From JAMZMI01 sp039944535 (GTDB lineage: Bacteria > Bacteroidota > Bacteroidia > Cytophagales > Cyclobacteriaceae): DNA of 64,000 nucleotides. The DNA is taken from contig JBDUYP010000022.1 of NCBI GenBank assembly GCA_039944535.1, forward strand, positions 496,001-560,000, in the 5' to 3' direction. The notes beneath the pieces are model-generated. The model was not told where the DNA came from. It saw only the letters and a list, made by a program, of their open reading frames with translations, and made no database searches. Below, one piece after another: positions 36,263 through 45,090 of the stretch. The position numbers and the translations under genes were made by a program. How positions within the stretch are numbered: position 1 is the first letter of the stretch; the number at the start of each line of letters is the position of its first letter.

Positions 36263-38536
36263 ATGGCAAGCGAAGAAAAGCCCCCCTACTTAGAAGAACT
36301 AAACCCTCCGCAGTACGAAGGAGTAATTAATACACAAGGACCAACTATGCTCATAGCAGGAGCTGGTTCAGGCAAAACACGTGTGCTGACATACAGAATA
36401 GCACATTTGATGAAACATCACAATGTGGACCCATTCAATATCATGGCACTGACCTTTACCAATAAGGCGGCCAAGGAAATGCGTCACAGGATTGAATCGA
36501 TAGTAGGAAATGAAGCCCGCAATTTGTGGATGGGAACCTTTCATTCCGTTTTTGCCAGAATTCTACGTGCAGAAGCACATCACCTTGGATTCCCCAGCAA
36601 CTTTACCATTTACGACACTGACGACTCGAAAACACTTATCAAGCAGATCGTAAAAAGCATGAACCTGGATGATAAGCTCTACAAACCCAACCTGGTTTAT
36701 AACAGAATATCCGCAGCTAAAAATCGACTGGTATCGTGGCAGGAGTATCTCAGAGACCCTGTTTATGAAGAGGACGACACCACGAACAGAAGACCCGAAA
36801 TGGGCAAAATCTACAAAGCTTACGTTTTGAGGTGTTCGCAGGCAGATGCCATGGATTTTGATGACCTGCTCTACCAAACCAACATACTTTTCAGGGATCA
36901 TCTGGACGTGTTGAACAAATATCAGCAGCGTTTTCATTATCTGCTTATAGACGAGTTTCAGGACACCAACATGTCGCAATACGTCATCGCGAGAAAACTT
37001 GCCGCAGTGCGCCAAAACATCGCCGTAGTGGGTGACGATGCTCAGAGCATATATGCCTTCCGTGGTGCCGACATTCAAAACATCCTCAACTTCGAAAGGG
37101 ACTACCCAGACCTGAAAGTGATCAAACTGGAGCAAAACTACAGGTCAACTAAAACCATAGTTGAGGCGGCCAATTCTGTGATCAATAAAAACACCGCACA
37201 ACTCAAAAAAAGTGTCTGGACGCACAATACAGATGGTGAACTGGTTGATCTAATCAAAGCCACTTCTGATAATGAAGAAGGAAAACTTGTGGCTTCTTCC
37301 ATTTTCGAGACGAAAATGAAAAACCAGATTGGCAACAACGAGTTTGCCATACTCTACAGAACCAATAGCCAATCGAGAGCTATGGAAGAAGCGCTACGCA
37401 GAAACAACCTCAAATACCGGGTGGTTGGCGGACTTTCGTTTTACCAAAGAAAAGAAATCAAAGATCTAATCGGTTATTTGAGATACATTGTCAACCCAAA
37501 CGATGAGCAAGCCATGCGGCGAATCATCAACCTTCCCAAAAGGGGTATTGGGCCTGGCACAGTTGAAAAATTGGTCGTGGCGGCAAGTGAAGAAAATAAA
37601 CCTCTTGGAGAAATTTTGGATCGGGCAACTCAATTTGTTGGTGGTCGTGGGGGAACTCAAACAGAAAATTTTGCAGCTCTCATCAAAAGCTTTAGACTGA
37701 CCAACGAAAAGAAAGATGCTTACGACACGGCTTCTCATGTAGCCAAAACTTCAGGCTTGCTCAAAGAGCTCTATGAGGACAAGACCATAGAGGGATTAAG
37801 CCGCTATGAAAACGTACAGGAGCTGCTCAATGCGATCAAGGAATTCACTGATGATGAAGAACGGGAAGATAAAACACTCAGCGCCTTTTTGCAGGAGGTA
37901 ACACTGCTTACAGATGAGGATCGCTCCGAAAATCCTGATGATGCCATCACGCTCATGACCATACACATGTCAAAGGGATTGGAATTTAATTATGTGTATA
38001 TAGTGGGCATGGAAGAGGAACTCTTCCCGTCTCAAATGATGCTGAGCAGCCGCGCTGACCTGGAAGAAGAGCGTAGGCTCTTTTATGTAGCTATTACTCG
38101 TGCCAAAACAAAGCTTCACCTGAGCTATGCGCTCAACAGATACAGATTTGGCACACTGAGAAATTGTGAGCCAAGTCGATTCCTCGAGGAAGTTGACCCG
38201 CAGTATATCAAGGTCAATAAGAAATTTTCAACAACAGCCCCACTCTCTTCGGCAGATAGCTACATCACCAAAAACTTTGTAAGTAACCTAAAAAAGGACA
38301 AAGCAAACAGAAGCTTTGCTTCGGCTGTCAAGCATGAACCAAGTGCAGACTTCAAGGCCTCCGACACCAGCAGATTGTCCGTAGGAATGAAAGTGGAACA
38401 TCCAAAATTTGGTTTTGGTCAAGTGAGCCACATAGACGAGGATGGGGCTAATAGAAAAGCAAAAGTGAATTTTGAGAAGGCCGGAGAAAAAACCCTGCTC
38501 CTCAGCTTTGCCAAACTGAGAATCGTAGAGGCCTGA
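36263..38536 (+). CDS. UvrD/PcrA-type superfamily 1 DNA helicase
   Basis: A 757-residue ATP-dependent 3'-5' helicase used in repair and replication restart. Motifs are Walker A AGAGSGKTRVLTYRI, motif Ia ALTFTNKAAKEM, Walker B LLIDEFQDTN, motif III VGDDAQSIYAFRGAD, motif IV QNYRST, and motif V/VI LMTIHMSKGLEF and LFYVAITRAK. The C-terminal GMKVEHPKFGFGQVSHI is the Tudor-like RNA-polymerase contact domain seen in PcrA/UvrD. The length is normal. It stands as its own unit, about 100 bases after the hybrid kinase. Confidence 0.96.
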   Translation: MASEEKPPYLEELNPPQYEGVINTQGPTMLIAGAGSGKTRVLTYRIAHLMKHHNVDPFNIMALTFTNKAAKEMRHRIESIVGNEARNLWMGTFHSVFARILRAEAHHLGFPSNFTIYDTDDSKTLIKQIVKSMNLDDKLYKPNLVYNRISAAKNRLVSWQEYLRDPVYEEDDTTNRRPEMGKIYKAYVLRCSQADAMDFDDLLYQTNILFRDHLDVLNKYQQRFHYLLIDEFQDTNMSQYVIARKLAAVRQNIAVVGDDAQSIYAFRGADIQNILNFERDYPDLKVIKLEQNYRSTKTIVEAANSVINKNTAQLKKSVWTHNTDGELVDLIKATSDNEEGKLVASSIFETKMKNQIGNNEFAILYRTNSQSRAMEEALRRNNLKYRVVGGLSFYQRKEIKDLIGYLRYIVNPNDEQAMRRIINLPKRGIGPGTVEKLVVAASEENKPLGEILDRATQFVGGRGGTQTENFAALIKSFRLTNEKKDAYDTASHVAKTSGLLKELYEDKTIEGLSRYENVQELLNAIKEFTDDEEREDKTLSAFLQEVTLLTDEDRSENPDDAITLMTIHMSKGLEFNYVYIVGMEEELFPSQMMLSSRADLEEERRLFYVAITRAKTKLHLSYALNRYRFGTLRNCEPSRFLEEVDPQYIKVNKKFSTTAPLSSADSYITKNFVSNLKKDKANRSFASAVKHEPSADFKASDTSRLSVGMKVEHPKFGFGQVSHIDEDGANRKAKVNFEKAGEKTLLLSFAKLRIVEA

Positions 38537-38597
38537 TTGACGAACTGCTCACAAAAAGGCTTACGTTTTGTGATTCATTCAAAATAAAATCAATTAA

Positions 38598-38623
38598 CAA
38601 GTAAATAATTCATTATTTACTTG
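38598..38623. promoter_or_regulatory. Perfect 12-base inverted repeat upstream of the cNMP-fold/PlsC gene
   Basis: CAAGTAAATAAT and ATTATTTACTTG are separated by only two bases. No T tract follows, so a protein-binding operator is more likely than a terminator. It ends 64 bases before the start codon of the gene at 38688. Confidence 0.55.
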
Positions 38624-38687
38624 TATTCATTAAATAATTAGCAAAATTTTATCCTATTATTGCAATCATTTGTAATTCAATACACCA

Positions 38688-40628
38688 ATGATTGCATTAC
38701 CTCAAACCGACCTACTGACTCCTATATATGATGAGGCTCATGAAATCTCACTGAACGAGGGAGACATTCTTACCGAACAGTTTGCAAAAGCTGATTACTT
38801 CTACTTTTTGATCGAAGGAAGTATTAGTTTTTTTCTCAATGTTGAAGAAGGACTCGAAGAACTCCAGGTGGGCTGTACAAACGAGCCCATGACCCCCATT
38901 GGATGGAGCGGCCTTATCTCACCAAACAGATACGCCACCACTGCCAAAGTCTCGTCCTCCTCTGCAAAGTTGCTTTGTTGGGAGTTTAGCTCACTAGCTA
39001 CGTCTTTAGAAGACAACTCTCTTAGCAATTCGCTGGTAAGACTGATTTGTACGAGGTGTACGTTTCTGATCCGTGAGGCCATAGACTTGCTCAGCTCCTT
39101 CTCACCTAGCATTCCCGATGACAATTCGCTTGTTTCATTGGAAGAATTCCAGAACACGAAACTCCCGGAGGAGCAGGACATATTTCAGTTTTTAAGAAAG
39201 TCTCCTTTCTTCGAGAAATTTGAGGAAGAACAGATAGAGTTCCTGGCGCATCATGTGGAGCGACGGCAGTTTAGAGCTCAGGACACGATTTATGAGCAAG
39301 ACAACAACATAGACGGGATCTACATACTGGTTTCCGGCAAAGTCACCTTCACCTACACCAAACCTGACGGCAAGGTTATAGGATTCAGGAACATGAACAC
39401 CCCAGGGTTCATGGTAGGCTGGACGGCCTCCATTGGCAGCAAAACACTGATGAATGCCACCACGCTACGCGAGTCTGTACTGTACTATATCCCAACAAAG
39501 GCACTTAATCACATAGCCAAGAAAGACTCACTTTTCGCTAGAGAGTTTCATTACAGGTTGCTCTGGCTCATTGGCCATCAGCTACAAGCCATCAGAGCCA
39601 GGTTTATTTCCTTAAAATTCAACAGGGAAATCATCGCAATCAACAATTTGATCGAGCAAAACAGCACCAACCTAGATTTGTGGTCTCCTCTTCACAAGGT
39701 CCCTCATCTCCTTCAGAACAAATTGACCATTGAGAACGCTATTCAGATTCTAAAAACCCTGAGAAACGATGGAGATGCCATCGAAAGAAATATTTCGTCC
39801 CTCTGCCTGGACACCATCAGTGAGGTCTCAAAGGAACTGAACTTTTATTCAGGATTGGTAAACGTATTTCAGTCGGTAGTGAAAGCTCCGCCCGAACTAC
39901 TGGCCTCAGACGTACGCAAAATCTGTGCAGAGAGCTTTAGCGAAGTTTTCAAAAATGCAAACGTAGAGATAGATGGATGGGAAAACCTACCCGAAGAATC
40001 GGGCAATATTTTCATCTACAATCATCTGAGAAATCACGAATACAACACCCTACCTAACAACTTTCAGATCACTCTGGATTCACACTTTATAAGCTCCGAA
40101 ATTATCTACAAGAAATATGGAGATCCCGGTATTAGAATAGTGAGAATAGGCCGTGGAGGCGAGTATGCGCACCAGGATTATTACCAAAGGCTTGGCCATA
40201 TAGATGTTTACACCAACGAGTCTGACCCCAAAGCCAACACCAAAGAATACAGAGAAGAAAAACGCAAAGAATTCTATAAAACCGCCAACGCTTACCTAAA
40301 GAGCAAAACGAATCTTTTGATTAGTCCGGAGGGAACATCGTTTGGTACCGAAGAGTCGCCCGGCCCTTTCAAATCAGGAGCATTCAGACTGGCAATGAGC
40401 GTAAACCCTGAGCCCTATATAGTCCCGATTTCCATAGCCAATTTTGATAAAAGGGTAAGAAAAAACACCTTTTCGGTAATCATCAACAAACCATTCAAAG
40501 TAAGTAAATATCTTAGCGATCCAAATGACAAAAAGGCGATGAAATCGTTTCTAAATGACCTGAGAAAGCAATTTTCGGATTATGTCAAAAAGACCTCAGA
40601 TCAGGCGATTGACAGGAGAAAATTCTAG
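38688..40628 (+). CDS. Two cyclic-nucleotide-binding-like domains fused to a PlsC-type acyltransferase
   Basis: A 646-residue fusion. Residues 15-135 and 165-300 are cNMP-binding-type beta-roll domains (DYFYFLIEGSISFF; DGIYILVSGKVTF). The phosphate-binding cassettes are altered: domain 1 keeps an arginine (RYATTAKV), domain 2 has NATTL in its place, and both lack the usual FGE glutamate, so ligand binding is doubtful. Residues 430-646 form a PlsC glycerolipid acyltransferase with H446 in NHLRNHEYN (HX4E rather than the usual HX4D), GRGG near 488 and SPEGTSFGTE (546-555). The protein may acylate lysophospholipid or another lipid under control of the sensor domains. It is followed 4 bases later by an SGNH hydrolase. 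Confidence 0.88.
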   Translation: MIALPQTDLLTPIYDEAHEISLNEGDILTEQFAKADYFYFLIEGSISFFLNVEEGLEELQVGCTNEPMTPIGWSGLISPNRYATTAKVSSSSAKLLCWEFSSLATSLEDNSLSNSLVRLICTRCTFLIREAIDLLSSFSPSIPDDNSLVSLEEFQNTKLPEEQDIFQFLRKSPFFEKFEEEQIEFLAHHVERRQFRAQDTIYEQDNNIDGIYILVSGKVTFTYTKPDGKVIGFRNMNTPGFMVGWTASIGSKTLMNATTLRESVLYYIPTKALNHIAKKDSLFAREFHYRLLWLIGHQLQAIRARFISLKFNREIIAINNLIEQNSTNLDLWSPLHKVPHLLQNKLTIENAIQILKTLRNDGDAIERNISSLCLDTISEVSKELNFYSGLVNVFQSVVKAPPELLASDVRKICAESFSEVFKNANVEIDGWENLPEESGNIFIYNHLRNHEYNTLPNNFQITLDSHFISSEIIYKKYGDPGIRIVRIGRGGEYAHQDYYQRLGHIDVYTNESDPKANTKEYREEKRKEFYKTANAYLKSKTNLLISPEGTSFGTEESPGPFKSGAFRLAMSVNPEPYIVPISIANFDKRVRKNTFSVIINKPFKVSKYLSDPNDKKAMKSFLNDLRKQFSDYVKKTSDQAIDRRKF

Positions 40629-40632
40629 TAAA

Positions 40633-41250
40633 ATGGAGGACGAGGAGAATTTGGATAGAAATATATTTAATGATGAGGTGGTGGCTCTCGAAAGCAAGAT
40701 TGCTGAGTGGCCGGACTACAAACAGCTCGTTGTTTTTTATGGGAGTTCGTCTTTCAGACTCTGGAGCACGATACGGGAAGACCTGGCTCCTCTCAACGTG
40801 ATGAATCTCGGGTTTGGAGGTGCGTCATTTGGGTGGACAGTGTTTTATTACGATCGCCTGATCAAAAGTCTCCCAACTGCCTCACATTTTGTGTTCTACT
40901 GCGGCGACAATGATCTGGACAATGGCATCACGCCGGAAGGCGTAATGAAACGTTTCAGAAAACTGGTGGATATGACAAGGAGAGATTTTCCTAAAGCAAA
41001 AATCTCAGTAGTCACGATAAAGCCCAGCCCATCCAGAACTTACCTGCAAGACAAAATCAAGCTAACAAACAGCCTGATAAGAAAAGACCTAAGCGGAGTG
41101 CCCAGAGCAAGTCAAATCAACGTGTATGACTCTATGCTTGATGAAAAGGGTGTGGCACGGCCTGAACTCTTCATAGAGGACGAGCTACACATGAATCAAG
41201 ACGGGTATAAAATCTGGAAAGGAGAAATCAGGAAGTTTTTCGGTATTTGA
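40633..41250 (+). CDS. SGNH/GDSL-family hydrolase
   Basis: The 205-residue protein from ATG at 40633 (an earlier ATG at 40582 lies inside the upstream gene) has the four SGNH blocks. These are YGSSSF with the likely nucleophile S39, NLGFGGASF with the block II glycine, YCGDNDLD with N93, and DELHMN with D183 and H186. Such enzymes are small esterases or lysophospholipases. There is no signal peptide, so it acts in the cytoplasm unless exported in another way. Its tight link to a lipid acyltransferase suggests a deacylation/reacylation pair. Confidence 0.87.
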   Translation: MEDEENLDRNIFNDEVVALESKIAEWPDYKQLVVFYGSSSFRLWSTIREDLAPLNVMNLGFGGASFGWTVFYYDRLIKSLPTASHFVFYCGDNDLDNGITPEGVMKRFRKLVDMTRRDFPKAKISVVTIKPSPSRTYLQDKIKLTNSLIRKDLSGVPRASQINVYDSMLDEKGVARPELFIEDELHMNQDGYKIWKGEIRKFFGI

Positions 41251-41958
41251 TCAGTTCAGAAAACTCTGCATGAGCAATTTATATCTCCGCTCCCGCTCTT
41301 CATCACCTATACTCATGGCTATTTCTATCAGGCTGGCTATGCAAACCTCACATTCATTGTTAACCCTAAGCGCCTGCTCCATATATCTCATAGAAGCACG
41401 ATAATTGGCCAGGGATCTACTCTCGTCAGTTCTGGCATGTATCACTCCCAGGCTCAGGTAGGTTTCCCCCAACAATTTGGTAATATGATAATCTTCATGA
41501 ATGATTCCGGCTGCATTAAGGTGATCCAACGTGCGACTGAGTAGCCTCAATTTTATCTGATCATCATCTTCTCTTACAGCTAGCTGACGAATGGCCGCTG
41601 CGCCAGCCATTAGCTCGTCAAACAGGTCGTCGGCGGCTGCATTGGCTCTTCCTCTCCAAGTTTCCAAACCCAGATTCATCACCTGTCGGAAATCCTGAAA
41701 TGCTGAAAGATAAGGATCCGTGATAGTGGACGTCCCGGCCTCAATCAACTCCAACCGAGCCATACCTCGGTAGAAATAAGCCTTGCTGCGATCTTCTTTT
41801 GAAAGATTGCGTTCATCAAGTAATGCCGAATTGATATCACTGATAGTTCTCTCGTAGGCTTTTCCCGAAAACGCAATTATCGCGCTGGAAATGTACCTTT
41901 GTTGAGCGGAAGCGGTGAAACAAAACGCAATTAGATACAGTAAGAAAAAACTTCTCAT
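41251..41958 (-). CDS. Exported helical-repeat protein of unknown function
   Basis: The 235-residue protein from ATG at 41958 has a signal peptide (MRSFFLLYLIAFCFTASAQ). The rest is helical, with TPR-like pairs (KAYFYRGMARLEL; LANYRASMRYMEQALRVNNE), so it is probably a periplasmic scaffold or adaptor. A GTG at 41988 would add ten residues before the signal peptide and is less likely. Its stop codon abuts the stop of the convergent SGNH hydrolase gene. Confidence 0.8.
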   Translation of the reverse strand: MRSFFLLYLIAFCFTASAQQRYISSAIIAFSGKAYERTISDINSALLDERNLSKEDRSKAYFYRGMARLELIEAGTSTITDPYLSAFQDFRQVMNLGLETWRGRANAAADDLFDELMAGAAAIRQLAVREDDDQIKLRLLSRTLDHLNAAGIIHEDYHITKLLGETYLSLGVIHARTDESRSLANYRASMRYMEQALRVNNECEVCIASLIEIAMSIGDEERERRYKLLMQSFLN

Positions 41959-42012
41959 AATCGCCAAACTGAAGCGGCAAATTAGCACACAATTATTTTT
42001 AATAAAAAACCA

Positions 42013-43647
42013 ATGGCCGAAAAGGAGCCAATCATACTGCCGGAAAAGTACTACTTGGACTATTTCAAGTTTCTCCTGGATTTTGTGTCAGAAAAATCAG
42101 GAAAACTACTCGGTGAACTGGGAGAAAAATTCATTAAAGACTTTGACACCCTCTCAGAGGACGCCCAGTGTCTGCTCATCAGGATGACAAACAGAAAAGG
42201 AGATTTCTTTAGAATGAGTAAGCTTTCTTATGATGAAATATCAAACATCGGTGCAGCCACAGAAGAGCTCATTGAAGCCGGATTTAGTACGATTGATCCT
42301 GCCCCGGACCCGGTGATTTTTAAACTCTTTACCAAACCGGAACTCACCCATACTTTTCCCGAATGGGAGTTCAAAACAAAAAAGAAAGACGAAATTCTGC
42401 TTCAGCTGATGGAAGAAGCTAAACTTTCGGATTACCAAAAAATCCATGCTCAGGAGACCGTCATCCAACTATTGCGGCAGGAGGAAATAGAATTTGTGAA
42501 ACTGCTTTTTTTCGGACACAACCATGGCCAGATGACAGAGTTTGTCATCCGGGACATTGGCAACATCAAACTCGAAAACCTGGACGACCATGAGTTCACG
42601 CCATGGTTTGATTCACACGAAGAAGCACGTGCCGTGTTTGAGCTTTCAAAACTCAATAGAGCCATCAAGGACTTTATTTCCCTGGGTCTGCCCGAAGACC
42701 TGCTAGAAGCCATTTCACCAATCAATTGGAGTAGCCTGATCAACTACCCCAACGCCCGGAAACAGAGCGACAGAATCATGCTGAGACTGGGTGAGTATTT
42801 TGAAAAAGTGCGGTTTTATGAAGAGGCACTCTCCTATTATGCTTTGGCAAAAAAACATCCTTGTAGAGAAAGACAGATCAGGATCTTTCAAAAATTAGGA
42901 CGCACGGAAGACGCCATCGATTTGGCAGAGTATATTCTGGAGCAACCTTACAACGCCAGTGAGCACATTTTTGCAAAAGACTTTCTTTCAAAAACCAGCC
43001 TTAGGAACTACCGCAGCACCACGGCGAGAATCAAGCTCAGTGAGTCTATCACGGTACCCACAGATGCCAGTGTGCGGGTAGAGCAGCAAGCGCTGGAGTA
43101 CTTCGCAGAGCAGGGATATGATGGAATTCATTCCGAAAACTTTTTATGGAGAGCCATTTTTGGTCTGTTGTTTTGGGAAGAACTTTTCAACTCAGAAAAC
43201 ACAACATTTCACAACCCACTCCAGCGTGCTCCGTCCGACCTTTACTCAACGGGTTTTTATGAAAAAAGAAAAGAAGCACTCCATGCTCAGATCAAAACCT
43301 ACAACTCCAAAAACAAACTATTAAACAAGATCACGGCTACTTATAGCGCAAAAGTCAACATCAACAACCCTCTGGTTGGCTGGCATGAATCGCTTCTACC
43401 CTCAGCGGAGCACTGCGTAAAACTCCTGCCTCTGGTCGGGCTGAAGAATGTAATGCTGGAGATTGCAAAAAATGTAAAAGACAACAGCACTGGGTTCCCC
43501 GACCTGTTTATTTGGAATGAAAAATCTTATCACTTTTATGAGATCAAGTCACCCAACGATCACCTTTCCTCACAACAGCTATTTTGGCTCGACTTCTTCA
43601 AACAAAATAAAATCAAGTCTGAAATTCTTCGGGTGAACTACGACTGA
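42013..43647 (+). CDS. VRR-NUC nuclease, bacterial FAN1-like
   Basis: A 544-residue protein whose C terminus is a VRR-NUC nuclease domain: GFPDLFIW (D497) and FYEIKSPNDHLSSQQ (E510, K512) give the PD...ExK active site. The long N-terminal region is helical, with a TPR-like stretch near 270-320. This length and plan match bacterial FAN1 homologues, structure-specific 5' flap nucleases that cut branched DNA and help resolve interstrand crosslinks. It acts on DNA in the cytoplasm. It is divergent from the exported protein gene, with only 54 bases between the starts. No repair gene is directly adjacent, although the UvrD-type helicase is 3.5 kb away. Confidence 0.88.
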   Translation: MAEKEPIILPEKYYLDYFKFLLDFVSEKSGKLLGELGEKFIKDFDTLSEDAQCLLIRMTNRKGDFFRMSKLSYDEISNIGAATEELIEAGFSTIDPAPDPVIFKLFTKPELTHTFPEWEFKTKKKDEILLQLMEEAKLSDYQKIHAQETVIQLLRQEEIEFVKLLFFGHNHGQMTEFVIRDIGNIKLENLDDHEFTPWFDSHEEARAVFELSKLNRAIKDFISLGLPEDLLEAISPINWSSLINYPNARKQSDRIMLRLGEYFEKVRFYEEALSYYALAKKHPCRERQIRIFQKLGRTEDAIDLAEYILEQPYNASEHIFAKDFLSKTSLRNYRSTTARIKLSESITVPTDASVRVEQQALEYFAEQGYDGIHSENFLWRAIFGLLFWEELFNSENTTFHNPLQRAPSDLYSTGFYEKRKEALHAQIKTYNSKNKLLNKITATYSAKVNINNPLVGWHESLLPSAEHCVKLLPLVGLKNVMLEIAKNVKDNSTGFPDLFIWNEKSYHFYEIKSPNDHLSSQQLFWLDFFKQNKIKSEILRVNYD

Positions 43648-43742
43648 TTCTTTTTGAAGGAATTTTTAGCCTCTGTCTGTTTACAACAGAAATAATCCCC
43701 TAAATTCAAGATTAGAAACAGAAATCCTAATCACCTGATCAA

Positions 43743-45014
43743 ATGAAAGTTTTAATGCTTGGATGGGAGCTGCCCCCACACATCTCCGGAGGGCTGGGAA
43801 TAGCCAGTGAAGGAGTAGCCGAAGGGCTGGCCGCCTGTGGACACAAAGTAGATTTCCTTCTGCCTAAAAAGAAAAAGGCCCACAGTAGCAGTACTTTCAA
43901 AATCCTGGATGCAAGCAAAATCAAACCCGATCTCGATCTTTGGAGAAATAAGACCCCTAAAGTGGAAACGCTCCAGCAAACCGAGATGGGTCTTCGCATG
44001 ATTCCATATTTACCAGCTGAGGTTTTTCAAATAGCCAGGGAAAAGCAAATCATCATAGAAAAACTTGAAGACACTGCCCAATCTAAGCTTTTAGAAAATG
44101 TAAGCCTCACGGGCACTTATCAGGACAGCCTACTCAACGAGACATCCAAATATGCGCTACTAAGCACTCAAATAGGGCTAAAAAACAAATATGATCTGGT
44201 TCATGCGCATGACTGGGTCACCTTCAAAGCCGGCCGCATGGCAGCTAAAGAAGCCGGCCTGCCGCTGTATGTCCACTGCCACAGCACCGAATACGACCGC
44301 AATGGACAGTACACACAGTCCATGGTGATAGAAGAAGAACGGCTAGGTTTCGAGGCAGCAAAAAAGATTTTTTGCGTTAGCCAGAAACTCAAGGATACCA
44401 TCATCGACAAATTTCGAGTGGACGCCAAAAAAATCGTAGTTGTGCCCAATGCAACTAAAGTTACTCCAGGTAATGATGCCAAAAGAGCGAACAAAAAGAA
44501 AGTGCTTTTTATCGGGCGTTTTACACACCAAAAAAGCCCTTATTCGTTCATTGACATAGCCAGAGATTTAATCAACAGGGGCGTAGATTGTGATTTTGAG
44601 ATGATCGGCGATGGGTATCTCAGATCGGATCTGGAAAACAAGGTCGCTCAAAAAAACCTGACGAAAGAATTGACGTTTCGCGGTTTTATATCACAGTCAG
44701 AAGTCCTGCAATCTCTTCAAAAGGCAGACCTGCTCATTGTTCCTTCTGCATCAGAACCATTCGGTTTGGTTACGCTGGAAGCGGTCGCTTCCAAAGTTGC
44801 AGTGGCTGCCGCTCACGGATCAGGTATAGCTGAGTTCGTTCCCTCATTGCCGCAAGTGAACCTTTGGGATCATTACAATTTCGTGCGCCTTGCAGAGCGT
44901 CTGCTTACAGAAAATAAATTCCGCAGCGACATTATTGCAAAATGCTTCAAAGAAGCGAATGATTTATCGTGGACACACTCCGCTTCCATCATTCAAAAAA
45001 ACTATGCCTCCTGA
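43743..45014 (+). CDS. Glycosyltransferase, GT4 / glycogen-synthase-like
   Basis: A 423-residue GT-B fold enzyme. The N terminus LMLGWELPPHISGGLG is the glucan-synthase-like loop that contacts the nucleotide sugar, DLVHAHDWVTF is the conserved histidine region, and the C-terminal SEPFGLVTLEAVA is the EX7E nucleotide-sugar motif. It transfers a sugar to a glycan, perhaps an alpha-glucan or surface polysaccharide; the acceptor cannot be told. It is transcribed in the same direction as its neighbours but with gaps of about 75-95 bases. Confidence 0.9.
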   Translation: MKVLMLGWELPPHISGGLGIASEGVAEGLAACGHKVDFLLPKKKKAHSSSTFKILDASKIKPDLDLWRNKTPKVETLQQTEMGLRMIPYLPAEVFQIAREKQIIIEKLEDTAQSKLLENVSLTGTYQDSLLNETSKYALLSTQIGLKNKYDLVHAHDWVTFKAGRMAAKEAGLPLYVHCHSTEYDRNGQYTQSMVIEEERLGFEAAKKIFCVSQKLKDTIIDKFRVDAKKIVVVPNATKVTPGNDAKRANKKKVLFIGRFTHQKSPYSFIDIARDLINRGVDCDFEMIGDGYLRSDLENKVAQKNLTKELTFRGFISQSEVLQSLQKADLLIVPSASEPFGLVTLEAVASKVAVAAAHGSGIAEFVPSLPQVNLWDHYNFVRLAERLLTENKFRSDIIAKCFKEANDLSWTHSASIIQKNYAS

Positions 45015-45090
45015 CCGGTTATCATTAAGCTTTTAGCCAAGTTATTTTTTTCACTTAATTTTCAGGAAACCTAACTATTACGACCGATTG

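Noticed and set aside
36563..37135. 190-codon open frame on the minus strand inside the helicase gene
   Set aside because: It is fully antisense to the conserved UvrD-type helicase gene and shows no domain or leader of its own.
38550..38572. Hairpin CACAAAA / TTTTGTG after the helicase gene
   Set aside because: The stem is short and AT-rich and is not followed by a T run; too weak to call.
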